The notes under the pieces are model-generated. The model did no database searches, had not been told where the DNA came from, and saw only the letters and a program-made list of their open reading frames with translations. DNA of 64,000 nucleotides from Duganella sp. BJB476 (lineage in GTDB: Bacteria > Pseudomonadota > Gammaproteobacteria > Burkholderiales > Burkholderiaceae_D): positions 682,001-746,000 of the forward strand of contig NZ_QVIO01000001.1 of assembly GCF_003416895.1 (NCBI RefSeq), given 5' to 3'. The position numbers and the translations under genes were made by a program. The stretch's first letter is position 1. Each line of letters starts with the position of its first letter. Positions 37,806 to 47,673 of the stretch are shown here, piece by piece.

Positions 37806-38783
37806 ATGGATTCCCCCAGCCTGAAACAGCAGCGCTCCGAGTACGTGGACGCTTTTCAGCGCGCCGAAGTGGTGGCCGAGCGCGGGCGCCTGCTGTGGCT
37901 GGGGGAGTGGCCTACCTGGCTGCTGATCGTCGTGATCTACGGCGGCTGGTTCCTGACGCTGACCTACTGGCGCCAGATCGGCGACGTGCCGGCCACCTTG
38001 CTGATGATCTGGTGGTGCGCCTGGTATATGTCGCTCCAGCATGAACTGATCCACGGCCATCCCACGCCGTGGGCCTGGGTCAACCGCCTGTTCGGCTATG
38101 CGCCGCTGGCGATCTGGTATCCATATCGCCTGTACCGCGACAGCCATCTGCGCCACCACATCGACTTCCACCTGACGATGCCGGCGCTCGACACCGAGAG
38201 CTATTACGTGTCGCCCGCCGTGTGGGCAGGCCTGAGCAAGCCGGTGCAACTGCTGTACTGGTTCAACAAGACTTTCTGGGGACGGCTGCTGGTGGGGCCG
38301 GCGATCGCCGTCGCCGCCGCGTGGAGCGAGGCGCTGCGCCAGCCCCTGCGCGGCGAGTGGCGCAACGTGCCGATGTGGCTGATCCACTTCGCCATGCTGG
38401 GCGGGCTGCTGTGGTGGGTGCATGCGGCGTTCGGCATGTCGCCGCTGTACTACGTGCTGGCGATCTCGTATCCGGCGCAGTCGCTGACGATGATACGGTC
38501 CTACTACGAGCATCGCCCGGCGGCGGAGCACAAGCAGCGCATCGTGCTCAATGAGGCGGGCTTCGTGTTCCGGGTGCTATTCCTGAACAATAACCTGCAT
38601 CTGGTGCACCATGACCTGCCATCCTTGCCGTGGTATCTGCTGCCGCGCGTGTACCGCGCGCGGCGGGCGGCTTACAATACGCGCAGCGGCGGCTTCCATC
38701 TGCACGGCTACGGAGAGCTGATGCGCCGCTTCGGCTTCACGCCGGTCGATGCACCGGTCCACCCGAACATGCCCGACACATGA
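37806..38783 (+). CDS. Membrane fatty-acid desaturase/hydroxylase family protein
   Basis: 325 residues with about four membrane helices. The three histidine boxes of the di-iron membrane desaturases are intact: QHELIHGH (near 78), DSHLRHH (near 115) and NNNLHLVHHDLP (near 262). It could desaturate or hydroxylate an acyl chain or a related lipid. It starts 9 bp after the TonB receptor and its stop overlaps the next ATG (ATGA). A desaturase in a TonB-receptor operon suggests modification of a lipidic or acylated ligand; that is inference. Confidence 0.9.
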   Translation: MDSPSLKQQRSEYVDAFQRAEVVAERGRLLWLGEWPTWLLIVVIYGGWFLTLTYWRQIGDVPATLLMIWWCAWYMSLQHELIHGHPTPWAWVNRLFGYAPLAIWYPYRLYRDSHLRHHIDFHLTMPALDTESYYVSPAVWAGLSKPVQLLYWFNKTFWGRLLVGPAIAVAAAWSEALRQPLRGEWRNVPMWLIHFAMLGGLLWWVHAAFGMSPLYYVLAISYPAQSLTMIRSYYEHRPAAEHKQRIVLNEAGFVFRVLFLNNNLHLVHHDLPSLPWYLLPRVYRARRAAYNTRSGGFHLHGYGELMRRFGFTPVDAPVHPNMPDT

Positions 38784-39568
38784 ACTGGAAATTCGCCCTG
38801 CCGATGTACAACGTCTCGCCGCGCATCCAGCACGGATACGAGGCGCTGCTGCTGGCGCTGGCCGACGAAACGGGCGTGCGGGCCGAATTGGCGCGGCCGG
38901 CGGACCTGCCGGCGTTCTGGCGCCAACCGGACGTGCTGCTGACCCAGACCTGTGGATATCCCTACTTGACACAGTTGCGCGACCATGTGACCCTGCTGGC
39001 CACCCCGTGCTTCGACTTTCCCGGCTGCGAGGGCAGCGACTATTCCAGCTTCATCGTCGCGCGCGAGGGCGGCGGCATCCGCAGCCTGGCCGATGCGCGC
39101 GGGCGCGTCGCGGCGGTCAACGATGCGCAATCGAACAGCGGCATGAACGTGCTGCGGCACGCCGTGGCGCGCTGGTCGCTGGATGGACGCTACTTCGAAT
39201 CGGTGAAGTGGTCCGGCAGCCACGCGGCCAGCTTGCGCATGGTGCGCGAAGGCGCGGCCGCGGTTGCGTCCATCGATTGCGTGACCTTCGGCTATTTGAT
39301 GCAGGAAGACCCCGCGAGTCTGCGGGGTTTGACCATTTTGCAGCATTCGGCGCCGTCGCCGGGATTGCCGTGGGTTGCAAGCCGCAAGGCGCCTGCGGAG
39401 TTGACGGCGCGCTTGCGTGCCGCCTTGCTGGAACCCGCGCCGGCATTGCGCGCGCTCTGCGACAGCCTGCGTATCCGGGGCTTCGAGCAGCGCAGCGACG
39501 CCGATTACGGTCGCATCCTGCAAATCGAGGCCGAGGCGCAAGCCGCCGGGTATCCAGACCTGGCTTAA
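38780..39568 (+). CDS. PhnD-like (phosphate/phosphonate-type) binding protein without signal peptide
   Basis: 262 residues. ALPMYNVSPRIQHGYEALLL, CGYPYLTQLRDHVTLLATP, SSFIVAREGGGIRSLADARG and AVNDAQSNSGMNVLRHAVAR follow the PhnD family of periplasmic binding proteins. It begins MNWKFALPMYN with no signal peptide and no ABC transporter genes nearby, so it is probably cytoplasmic and may act as a ligand sensor or enzyme. It is coupled to the desaturase by a 4-bp overlap. An earlier in-frame start lies inside the desaturase gene and adds no signal sequence. Confidence 0.87.
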   Translation: MNWKFALPMYNVSPRIQHGYEALLLALADETGVRAELARPADLPAFWRQPDVLLTQTCGYPYLTQLRDHVTLLATPCFDFPGCEGSDYSSFIVAREGGGIRSLADARGRVAAVNDAQSNSGMNVLRHAVARWSLDGRYFESVKWSGSHAASLRMVREGAAAVASIDCVTFGYLMQEDPASLRGLTILQHSAPSPGLPWVASRKAPAELTARLRAALLEPAPALRALCDSLRIRGFEQRSDADYGRILQIEAEAQAAGYPDLA

Positions 39569-39653
39569 CGGGGTAGCGAATTGCATGCGTTGCGTTTTAG
39601 TAGCAATGCGGCGTAAATTCTCGCTTTGTTATTTTGCGGTAATACCGTTCCGC

Positions 39654-39659
39654 TATACT
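39654..39659 (+). promoter_or_regulatory. -10 element upstream of the second chemoreceptor
   Basis: TATACT within CCGCTATACTGG, 62 bp before the ATG at 39722. A clear -35 box is not visible. Confidence 0.4.
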
Positions 39660-39721
39660 GGCCTATGGCCGCACAGACGGCTGGCTTTTTCCTCACTCCT
39701 CCACTTCTATGGACAGTCACC

Positions 39722-41434
39722 ATGACTATTACAAAGCGCTTGATCTTGACTTTGTCATTGGCGTTACTCGCGCTGATTTTCGTCGGCATTACCGGCCTTA
39801 CCCAACTGTCCCGAGCGCAGCAGCGCCTCGATATGGTGCAAACCCGTTTAATCCCCAGCATCGCCGGCCTGAACATGGCCAAAGGCTTTCTTGCTGATAG
39901 CCGCCTGGCCGGCTACCGCCTGTCGGTGTTCTCCAACCTGGCCGACAAGACTGCCCTGGACAAAGCCTACAACGAGGCCCACGCCAAGTTCGACGAAGTC
40001 ATCGCGACCTATGAAAAGGAACGCATCTTCGACGACACCGACCGCAAGATGCTGGAAGCGGACAAGGCCAACATGGCGGCCTACCGCCAGGCGCTGATAC
40101 CGTTCCTGGCCGGCGCCCACGCCGGCGACATGGACGCGGTGCGCGCCACGCTGCTGGCCGGCACGCCGCTGGCGCTGTCCGCCGGCGCCGTCAAGAAAGG
40201 CTTCGACGACCATATCGCCTACAACAATAAGCTGATCAGCGACGTGCGCGAGGAGAGCGACGCCGCCTATAAATTCGCCTTCCGCCTGATGGTGAGCGTG
40301 GTGATCCTGGGCCTGCTGGTGACCGGCGCGCTGGCGTGGCAGCTGTACGTCATCATCAAAGGCAGCCTGGCGTCGATCCGCGATACGCTGGAAGACGTGA
40401 GCCAGTCGCTGGACCTGACGCACCAGATCAAGGTGGAGCGCATGGATGAAATCGGCCACACCGCCGTGGCGTTCAACAAGCTGCTGGAGCAGATCGCCGG
40501 CGTGATCGACGCCGTGCGCGCATCGACCATCGCCGTCGGCACAGCGTCGCAGGAAATCGCCAGCGGCACCGGCGACCTGTCGCAGCGCACCTCGTCGCAG
40601 GCGGCGGCGCTGGAGCAGACCGCGGCGAGCATGGAGCAGCTGACGTCCACCGTCGGCCAGAACGCCGACAACGCCCGCCAGGCCAACCAGCTGGCGCGTT
40701 CGGCGTCGGACGTGGCGGCGCAGGGCGGCACGGTGGTGGAGCAGGTGGTGGTGACGATGGGATCGATCAACGAATCGTCGCGCAAGATCGTCGACATTAT
40801 TTCGGTCATCGACGGCATCGCCTTCCAGACCAACATCCTGGCGCTGAACGCGGCGGTGGAAGCGGCGCGGGCGGGTGAGCAGGGCCGTGGCTTCGCGGTG
40901 GTGGCGACCGAGGTGCGCAACCTGGCGCAGCGCTCGGCCGCTGCGGCCAAGGAGATCAAGGCGCTGATCGACGACTCGGTGGAGAAGGTCGGTTCCGGCA
41001 CCAGGCTGGTGGAGCAGGCCGGCACGACGATGCATGAAGTCGTCGCCAGCATCAAGCAGGTGACCGACATCGTCGGCGAGATCAGCGCGGCTACGCAGGA
41101 GCAGAACGACGGCATCGCCCAGGTGCACCAGGCGGTGACGCAGATGGATCAGACCACGCAGCAGAATTCGGCGCTGGTGGAAGAAACCGCCGCCGCCGCG
41201 CAGACCCTGCGCGACCAGGCGGACAAGCTGGAGCAAGTCGTCAGCGCGTTCAAGATCAACGCTTCGGCTGCGGCGTATGCGCCGCCGAAGCGCCCGGTGC
41301 GCGCCGCTGCGCCGGTAGTGGCGACGCTGCCCAAGGCACCGCGTCCTCCCAAGGCCGCCGCCCAGCCTGCGGCCGCGCCGAAGAAGCTGAAGGTCAGCGC
41401 GGCTGCCAGCAAGGACGAGTGGGAAGAGTTCTGA
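39722..41434 (+). CDS. Methyl-accepting chemotaxis protein ending in EWEEF
   Basis: 570 residues: TM1 (about 7-28), a four-helix-bundle ligand-binding domain (about 35-185), TM2 (about 190-210), HAMP, and the signalling domain with the conserved tip. After a Lys/Pro/Ala-rich linker the protein ends EWEEF, like the CheR/CheB-tethering pentapeptide. Its signalling domain is close to that of the chemoreceptor at 10.8-12.6 kb, including a shared stretch around [20 protein letters not shown], but the sensor domains differ. ATG 39722 is chosen because it gives the normal short N-terminus before TM1. Confidence 0.95.
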   Translation: MTITKRLILTLSLALLALIFVGITGLTQLSRAQQRLDMVQTRLIPSIAGLNMAKGFLADSRLAGYRLSVFSNLADKTALDKAYNEAHAKFDEVIATYEKERIFDDTDRKMLEADKANMAAYRQALIPFLAGAHAGDMDAVRATLLAGTPLALSAGAVKKGFDDHIAYNNKLISDVREESDAAYKFAFRLMVSVVILGLLVTGALAWQLYVIIKGSLASIRDTLEDVSQSLDLTHQIKVERMDEIGHTAVAFNKLLEQIAGVIDAVRASTIAVGTASQEIASGTGDLSQRTSSQAAALEQTAASMEQLTSTVGQNADNARQANQLARSASDVAAQGGTVVEQVVVTMGSINESSRKIVDIISVIDGIAFQTNILALNAAVEAARAGEQGRGFAVVATEVRNLAQRSAAAAKEIKALIDDSVEKVGSGTRLVEQAGTTMHEVVASIKQVTDIVGEISAATQEQNDGIAQVHQAVTQMDQTTQQNSALVEETAAAAQTLRDQADKLEQVVSAFKINASAAAYAPPKRPVRAAAPVVATLPKAPRPPKAAAQPAAAPKKLKVSAAASKDEWEEF

Positions 41435-41473
41435 CCGGCGGTGTTTAGCGAGTTGTGCTAACATTTGCAGACC

Positions 41474-41869
41474 ATGAAACTGTCACAACCGACGCGCTTG
41501 ATCGCGGCCATCATTATGCTGTTCAGCTTGCTGTTTGCGCAGCTGGCTGTTTCGGCTTATGCCTGCCCGGTGCTGGATAAGCCGCAGACGGTGGAGGCGG
41601 TCAGCATGGCGAGCATGCCCGGCTGCACCGACATGAACATGGACAAGAGCAGTCCTGCTTTGTGCGGCGCGCACTGCGACACGGGACATCAGTCGCCGGA
41701 CACTTCCGGCGCGCCAGTTGTCCAGTCGTTCGTGCCCTGCAGCCTGGAAGTTGTGCTTCCCCGCATCGAACTCTCCTTTCAGTCCCTCGCTTCCTCGCTC
41801 GAATCCGTACCGCTGACACGCGCCACGGCACCGCCCTTGGCCATCCGCCACTGCTGTTTCCGCATTTAA
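41474..41869 (+). CDS. Small secreted Cys/Met/His-containing protein of a copper locus (CopL-like)
   Basis: 131 residues with a signal peptide (about 1-28). The mature part contains clustered potential metal ligands (SMASMPGCTDMNMDKSS, CGAHCDTGHQ) and ends IRHCCFRI. It lies 78 bp before cusC, in the position where copper-responsive loci often carry a CopL-type or similar small metal-binding protein. A copper role is inferred from residues and position. No ribosome site is visible; TGC-TAACAT lies 9 nt before the ATG. Confidence 0.7.
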   Translation: MKLSQPTRLIAAIIMLFSLLFAQLAVSAYACPVLDKPQTVEAVSMASMPGCTDMNMDKSSPALCGAHCDTGHQSPDTSGAPVVQSFVPCSLEVVLPRIELSFQSLASSLESVPLTRATAPPLAIRHCCFRI

Positions 41870-41947
41870 TCCTCCAGACCGCCTAGTTCGTCACTGCTAC
41901 GCCGCATCCGGCGCGCGCGGTGTTGTCCATCGCATTCTGGAGATATC

Positions 41948-43285
41948 ATGTCACCCCCGCTTTCCGTGCCTTTCACTGCGCGAGTTGCCCGTCTTCGGAT
42001 CGCCCCGAAGGCCGCGCTCGCGCTCTCACTCATCGCCGCTGCCTATGGCGCACTGGCGGCGCCGCAGCCGCAGCCGCTGACACTCGGCGAAGCCCAGCAG
42101 CGGGCCGTCGCCCGCTCGCGCCAACTGGGCGCTCAAGACCAGGCCGTCAACGCCGCCAATGAGATGGCGGTCGCCGCCGGCCAACTGCCCGATCCGGTTC
42201 TGAAGGTGGGCATCGACAATTTGCCTGTCAGCGGTCCCGATCGCCTTAGCCTGGGCAACGACTTCATGACCATGCGCCGAATCGGGCTGTCGCAGGAGCT
42301 GACGCGCGCCGACAAGCTGCACTGGCGGTCTGCGCGGTATCAGATCGAAGGCGATAAGGCGCTGGCGCAAAAGCAGGTGGCGCTGGCCGCCATCCAGCGC
42401 GACACCGCCATCGCCTGGATGGAGGTTTTCTATACCGAAGAAATGGCCGGCGCAGTGTCGGCACAGGCGGCCGTGTCGCGCCAGGAAATCGAAGCCGCCG
42501 AAGCAGCCTACCGTGGTGGGCGCGGCAGCTCGGCCGATATCCTCGCAGCCCGGTCCGCATTGCTCGCGCTCGATGACCGGACCAGCGAGATCCGGCGCCG
42601 ACAGCGCGCCGCCCATACCATGCTGGCCCGGTGGACAGGTGACGATACCCCGGTGGCGGGCGCGCCGGATATCGAGCATATTCGCCTGGACCCCGCCTCA
42701 CTCGACGCCGATCTCGCGCACCACCCGGAGATTGCGGTCCTGAACAAACAAGAGGATATCGCGCAAGCCGACGCCAACCTGGCACGGGCGAACCGGCACA
42801 CCGACTGGAGCGTCGAAGTCGCGTTCCAGCAGCGTGGCTCCGCCTACTCGAACATGGTCTCGGTCGGCATTTCGGTGCCGCTGCAGTGGGACCGGAAGAA
42901 CCGGCAGGACCGTGAACTGGCGGCCAAGCTCGCCCTGGTCGAGCAAACGAAGGCTGAACGCGATGAGATGCTGCGCGAACATGTCGCCGGGACCCGCACC
43001 ATGCTCATCGCGTGGCAGAGCGGCCTGGAGCGAATTGCCCGCTACACGCGCGAGTCGTTGCCGCTGGCTGCCGAGCGCAGCCAGGCGGTGCTGGTCGCCT
43101 ATCGCGGTGGGAAAGCGAGCTTGGCCGAGGTGCTGGCCGCGCGGCGCGGCGAGGTGGATGTTCGCCTTCAGTCGCTGGAGCTTGGGCTGGAGACATCACG
43201 CCTGTGGGCACAACTGAACTTTCTCTTTCCCGAGGGCGGAGCCGCCCAGCACTCTGTCACCGACCGCAACCAGGAATCCAAATGA
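41948..43285 (+). CDS. cusC: Outer-membrane factor of a Cu/Ag RND efflux system (CusC-like)
   Basis: 445 residues with a signal peptide (ending GALAA). TolC-family repeats are visible (PLTLGEAQQRAVARSRQLGA, IEAAEAAYRGGRGSSADILA, VLVAYRGGKASLAEVLAARR). GGAGA precedes the ATG. Its stop overlaps the cusB start (ATGA). It is clearly different from the czcC-type channel at 19-20 kb, so the two pumps have their own outer-membrane exits. Confidence 0.9.
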   Translation: MSPPLSVPFTARVARLRIAPKAALALSLIAAAYGALAAPQPQPLTLGEAQQRAVARSRQLGAQDQAVNAANEMAVAAGQLPDPVLKVGIDNLPVSGPDRLSLGNDFMTMRRIGLSQELTRADKLHWRSARYQIEGDKALAQKQVALAAIQRDTAIAWMEVFYTEEMAGAVSAQAAVSRQEIEAAEAAYRGGRGSSADILAARSALLALDDRTSEIRRRQRAAHTMLARWTGDDTPVAGAPDIEHIRLDPASLDADLAHHPEIAVLNKQEDIAQADANLARANRHTDWSVEVAFQQRGSAYSNMVSVGISVPLQWDRKNRQDRELAAKLALVEQTKAERDEMLREHVAGTRTMLIAWQSGLERIARYTRESLPLAAERSQAVLVAYRGGKASLAEVLAARRGEVDVRLQSLELGLETSRLWAQLNFLFPEGGAAQHSVTDRNQESK

Positions 43286-44535
43286 AGAGCAAGAATATTC
43301 TCGCGGCGATCGCCGCCATTGCCATCGCGGCCGGCGGATACAGCGCTTATCGGTTTGGCGTGCACCAAGGTATGCTGGCCAAGCCGGAACACGCCGACGC
43401 AGCCACGGACGCCGGCGGCACCGGCAAGACGCCGCTTTACTGGCACGATCCGATGGTGCCCGGCCAGAAGTTCGACCAACCCGGCAAGTCACCGTTCATG
43501 GACATGCAGCTCGTGCCGGTCTACGCTGGCGCCGACGGCGATGACGGCGCCGTCTCCGTCAGTCCGCGCGTCCAGCAGAATCTGGGCGTGCGGACGGCCA
43601 TCGTCGCTGCCGGCAGCTTGCCCTCCGGGATCGTGGCCGTCGGCAGCGTCGCGTACAACGAGCGCGACGTGGCGCTGGTTCAAGCCCGCAGCAACGGGTT
43701 TATCGAGCGCCTGTATGTCCGCGCCGCGCTCGATCCCGTCAAGCAGGGACAGCCGCTGGCTGAGCTGTATGTGCCCGACTGGATTGCGGCGCAGGAAGAA
43801 TACCTGGCGGCCCGCCGCATGCAAGGCGGCGATACCGCATCGCTGGTCGACGGCGCCCGCCAGCGCATGCGTTTGGCCGGCATGACCGATGGGCAGATCC
43901 GGCTGGTCGAATCAAGCGGCAAAGTTCATCCGCGCATCACCATCTCCGCGCCAGTCAGTGGCGTGGTCGCGGAGCTGGGCGCCCGCGAAGGCATGACCGT
44001 GACATCGGGAGCGCAGCTGTTCCGCATCAATGGCCTTGCCACGGTCTGGGTGAACGCGGACCTGCCGGAGAACGTGGCGGCCAAAGTGCGGCCCGGCGAT
44101 GCCGTCGAGGCGCGCTCGCCTGCGCTGCCGGGAAGCGTCTTCAAAGGCAAGGTTGGTGCGGTGTTGCCGGAGGTGAGCGCCGCCACGCGCACGCTCAAGG
44201 CACGGATTGAACTGGCGAACACTGGCGGACAACTGGTCCCCGGCATGTTCGCCACGGTCACCTTCGCCTCCACTCGCGCCACCGACGTGCTGCTGGTGCC
44301 GTCGGAGGCGGTCATCCAGACCGGCACGCGTAGCGTTGTCATCCTGGCGCAGGACGGCGGAAAGTTCCAGCCGGTCGATGTCGAACTGGGTGGTGAAGGC
44401 AATGGCCAGACCGAGATCCGCAAGGGCCTGACCGCCGGGCAGAAGATTGTCCTGTCGGGCCAGTTCCTGCTCGATTCAGAGGCCAGTCTGAAGGGAACGA
44501 CGACCCGCATGGGCGAAGCGGGAGCGAAGCAATGA
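43282..44535 (+). CDS. cusB: RND periplasmic adaptor with metal-binding N-terminus (CusB-like)
   Basis: 417 residues with an N-terminal membrane anchor or signal (about 5-25). The segment [20 protein letters not shown] followed by MDMQLVPVY is the heavy-metal-binding domain found in CusB-type adaptors. The barrel-sandwich, hairpin and beta-barrel regions follow ([40 protein letters not shown]). It passes copper or silver to CusA. It overlaps both neighbours by 4 bp (ATGA on each side). Confidence 0.93.
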   Translation: MKSKNILAAIAAIAIAAGGYSAYRFGVHQGMLAKPEHADAATDAGGTGKTPLYWHDPMVPGQKFDQPGKSPFMDMQLVPVYAGADGDDGAVSVSPRVQQNLGVRTAIVAAGSLPSGIVAVGSVAYNERDVALVQARSNGFIERLYVRAALDPVKQGQPLAELYVPDWIAAQEEYLAARRMQGGDTASLVDGARQRMRLAGMTDGQIRLVESSGKVHPRITISAPVSGVVAELGAREGMTVTSGAQLFRINGLATVWVNADLPENVAAKVRPGDAVEARSPALPGSVFKGKVGAVLPEVSAATRTLKARIELANTGGQLVPGMFATVTFASTRATDVLLVPSEAVIQTGTRSVVILAQDGGKFQPVDVELGGEGNGQTEIRKGLTAGQKIVLSGQFLLDSEASLKGTTTRMGEAGAKQ

Positions 44536-47500
44536 TCGCGAAACTGATACGCTGGTCGATCACCAACCGCTTCCTGGTCCTGCTGGCGACTGTGTTCATC
44601 GCCGGCTGGGGAGTATGGTCGCTGGCGCGCACGCCGCTCGACGCCATCCCGGACTTGTCCGACGTGCAGGTGATCATCCGCACCACCTATCCGGGCCAGG
44701 CGCCGCAGATCGTCGAGAACCAGGTGACCTATCCGCTGACCACCACCATGCTGTCGGTGCCTGGTGCGAAGACGGTGCGCGGCTACTCCTTCTTCGGCGA
44801 CTCCTTCGTGTATATCCTGTTCGAAGACGGCACCGATCCTTACTGGGCCAGGTCGCGCGTGCTGGAATACTTGAACCAGGTGCAAGCGCGCCTGCCGGCG
44901 CAGGCGAAGACCGCGCTTGGCCCGGACGCGACCGGCGTGGGCTGGATCTACGAATACGCGCTGGTCGACCGCAGCGGCAAGCTCGACCTCTCGCAGCTGC
45001 GCGCCTTCCAGGACTGGTTCCTGAAGTTCGAGCTGAAGGCGGTGCCCAACGTTTCCGAAGTGGCCAGCGTGGGCGGCATGGTACGCCAATACCAGATCGT
45101 GCTCGATCCCGATAAGCTGCGCTCCTACGCCATCCCGCATGGCAAGGTGATCGAGGCCGTGCAGCGCGCCAATCAGGAAAGCGGCGGCTCTGTGATGGAG
45201 TTGGGCGAGGCCGAGTACATGGTGCGCGCCTCCGGCTATTTGCAGTCGCTCGACGACTTCCGGAAGATTCCGCTGATGACGACGGATGCCGGGGTATCGG
45301 TGCGCCTGGGGGACGTGGCCCGCGTGGAGCTGGGACCGGAGATGCGGCGCGGGATCGCCGACCTCGACGGCCAAGGCGAAGTCGCCGGTGGCGTGATTGT
45401 CATGCGCTCCGGGAAGAACGCGCTGGAAACCATCGAAGCCGTCAAGGCCAAATTCGCGAAACTAAAATCGAGCCTGCCCGCTGGCGTAGAAATCGTTCCG
45501 GTGTACGACCGTTCCAACCTGATCAAACGCGCGGTCAACAATCTGGAGCACAAGCTGATCGAGGAATTCATCGTCGTCGCGGTGGTCTGCGCGATCTTCC
45601 TGTTCCATATTCGCTCGGCGCTGGTGGCGATCGTCTCGCTGCCACTGGGGATATTGATCGCTTACATCGTCATGTCCTACCAGGGCGTGAACGCCAACAT
45701 CATGTCCCTGGGCGGCATCGCGATCGCCATCGGCGCCATGGTTGACGCGGCGGTCGTGATGATCGAGAACGCCCACAAGCATATCGAGGCGTGGAATCAC
45801 GCCCACCCAGGCCAGAAGCTGGCCGGCGACGCTCAGTGGGCGGTGATCGGCGATGCGGCGGCCGAAGTCGGCCCGGCGCTGTTCTTCTCGCTGCTGATCA
45901 TCGTGCTGTCCTTCATTCCGGTGTTCACGCTGGAGGCGCAGGAGGGACGATTGTTCGCACCGCTGGCTTTCACGAAAACCTATGCGATGGCGGCGGCGGC
46001 CGGCCTGGCGGTGACGCTGATCCCGGTGTTGATGGGCTACCTGATCCGTGGACGCATCCCGGATGAACAGCAAAACCCGCTGAACCGATGGTTGATCGCA
46101 CTCTACCGGCCTTTGCTGGAAATCGTGTTGCGCCGCCCGAAGGCCACCCTGGTTGCGGCGGGCGTGATCGCGCTGATGACGATCTGGCCGATGTCGCGTC
46201 TGGGCGGTGAGTTCATGCCGCCGTTGGACGAGGGCGACCTGTTGTACATGCCGTCGGCGCTGCCCGGCATCGGCGTCGGCAAGGTCGCACAGCTGCTACA
46301 GCAGACCGACCGCCTGATCAAGACCGTGCCGGAAGTGCAAACCGTGTTCGGCAAGGCCGGCCGGGCCGAGTCAGCCACCGATCCGGCGCCGCTGGAGATG
46401 TTCGAGACGACCATCCAGTTCAAGCCGCGTGAGCAGTGGCGGCCAGGCATGACCACCGACAAGCTGGTCGAAGAACTTGACCGCATCGTCAAAGTACCGG
46501 GGCTGTCCAACATCTGGGTACCGCCGATCCGCAATCGCATCGACATGCTGGCCACGGGCATCAAGAGCCCGGTCGGCGTCAAGGTGGCCGGCGCGAGCCT
46601 GCAGGAGATCGACCGCATCACCGGGGAGATAGCGCGGGTCGTCAAGCGCGTGCCCGGCGTGTCGTCGGCGCTCGCCGAGCGGCTCAACGGCGGGCGCTAC
46701 GTCGATATCCATATCGACCGCGACGCGGCGGCGCGCTATGGCCTGAACATCGCCGACGTGCAAAGCATCGTGTCGAGCGCCATCGGTGGCGACAACGTCG
46801 GCGAGACGGTTGAGGGCCTGCAGCGCTTTCCGATCAATGTGCGTTATCCGCGCGAGGTGCGCGACTCGGTCGAGAAGTTACGCCAGCTGCCGGTGCTGAC
46901 CGGGCGCGGCGCGCAGATACGGCTCGGTGACGTGGCTACGATCCGTATCAATGATGGCCCGCCGATGCTCAAGAGCGAGAACGCACGCCTGTCGGGTTGG
47001 GTGTACGTCGACATCCGGGGCCGGGATCTTAGCTCTGCCGTGCATGAGATGCAGCAGCTTGTCGCCAGGGAGGTGATACTTCCGGCCGGCTACTCGGTGT
47101 CCTGGTCGGGGCAATTCGAATACCTGGAGCGCGCGACCGCAAAGCTCAAGGTCGTCGTGCCCATGACTTTGCTCATTATCTTCGTGCTGCTATATCTGAC
47201 CTTCAAGCGCATCGACGAGGCGGCGCTGATCATGGCGACGTTGCCGTTCGCTCTGGCGGGAGGTATCTGGCTGCTGTGGGCACTGGGGCACAATCTGTCG
47301 GTCGCGAGCGGCGTCGGCTTCATTGCGCTGGCGGGCGTGTCGGCCGAGTTTGGTGTGATCATGCTGCTGTATCTGAAGCACGCGTGGGAAGCCCGGCTGG
47401 CGCAAGGCACTCCAGGCGAGGCCGACCTGCTTGACGCCGTACGCGAGGGCGCCGTTCTACGTGTCAGGCCGAAGGCGATGACGGTCGCCGTGATCATCGC

Positions 47501-47663
47501 CGGCCTGGTTCCGGTCATGATCGGAACCGGCACAGGCTCCGAGGTGATGCAGCGTATCGCCGCGCCGATGGTGGGCGGCATGATCACCGCGCCGCTCCTG
47601 TCGATGTTCGTGGTGCCGGCCGTGTATCTGCTGATACGGCGCAGGGCTATCCGCGCTGCATAA
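44532..47663 (+). CDS. cusA: Cu(I)/Ag(I) efflux RND pump (CusA-like)
   Basis: 1043 residues, 12 helices. The TM4 signature [20 protein letters not shown] is that of the monovalent Cu/Ag group, with a single Asp, and contrasts with DFGIVVDGAIVVMEN of the other pump here. It drives efflux of copper or silver through CusB and CusC. No CusF chaperone gene and no CusRS-type regulators adjoin it; regulation must come from elsewhere. It converges with the TonB-receptor gene, 10 bp between stops. Confidence 0.96.
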   Translation: MIAKLIRWSITNRFLVLLATVFIAGWGVWSLARTPLDAIPDLSDVQVIIRTTYPGQAPQIVENQVTYPLTTTMLSVPGAKTVRGYSFFGDSFVYILFEDGTDPYWARSRVLEYLNQVQARLPAQAKTALGPDATGVGWIYEYALVDRSGKLDLSQLRAFQDWFLKFELKAVPNVSEVASVGGMVRQYQIVLDPDKLRSYAIPHGKVIEAVQRANQESGGSVMELGEAEYMVRASGYLQSLDDFRKIPLMTTDAGVSVRLGDVARVELGPEMRRGIADLDGQGEVAGGVIVMRSGKNALETIEAVKAKFAKLKSSLPAGVEIVPVYDRSNLIKRAVNNLEHKLIEEFIVVAVVCAIFLFHIRSALVAIVSLPLGILIAYIVMSYQGVNANIMSLGGIAIAIGAMVDAAVVMIENAHKHIEAWNHAHPGQKLAGDAQWAVIGDAAAEVGPALFFSLLIIVLSFIPVFTLEAQEGRLFAPLAFTKTYAMAAAAGLAVTLIPVLMGYLIRGRIPDEQQNPLNRWLIALYRPLLEIVLRRPKATLVAAGVIALMTIWPMSRLGGEFMPPLDEGDLLYMPSALPGIGVGKVAQLLQQTDRLIKTVPEVQTVFGKAGRAESATDPAPLEMFETTIQFKPREQWRPGMTTDKLVEELDRIVKVPGLSNIWVPPIRNRIDMLATGIKSPVGVKVAGASLQEIDRITGEIARVVKRVPGVSSALAERLNGGRYVDIHIDRDAAARYGLNIADVQSIVSSAIGGDNVGETVEGLQRFPINVRYPREVRDSVEKLRQLPVLTGRGAQIRLGDVATIRINDGPPMLKSENARLSGWVYVDIRGRDLSSAVHEMQQLVAREVILPAGYSVSWSGQFEYLERATAKLKVVVPMTLLIIFVLLYLTFKRIDEAALIMATLPFALAGGIWLLWALGHNLSVASGVGFIALAGVSAEFGVIMLLYLKHAWEARLAQGTPGEADLLDAVREGAVLRVRPKAMTVAVIIAGLVPVMIGTGTGSEVMQRIAAPMVGGMITAPLLSMFVVPAVYLLIRRRAIRAA

Positions 47664-47673
47664 GGCACGCTGG

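Noticed and set aside
39581..39607. ATTGC-N18-GCAAT dyad after the PhnD-like gene as a terminator
   Set aside because: Five-bp arms with a long loop and no following T-tract; likely chance.
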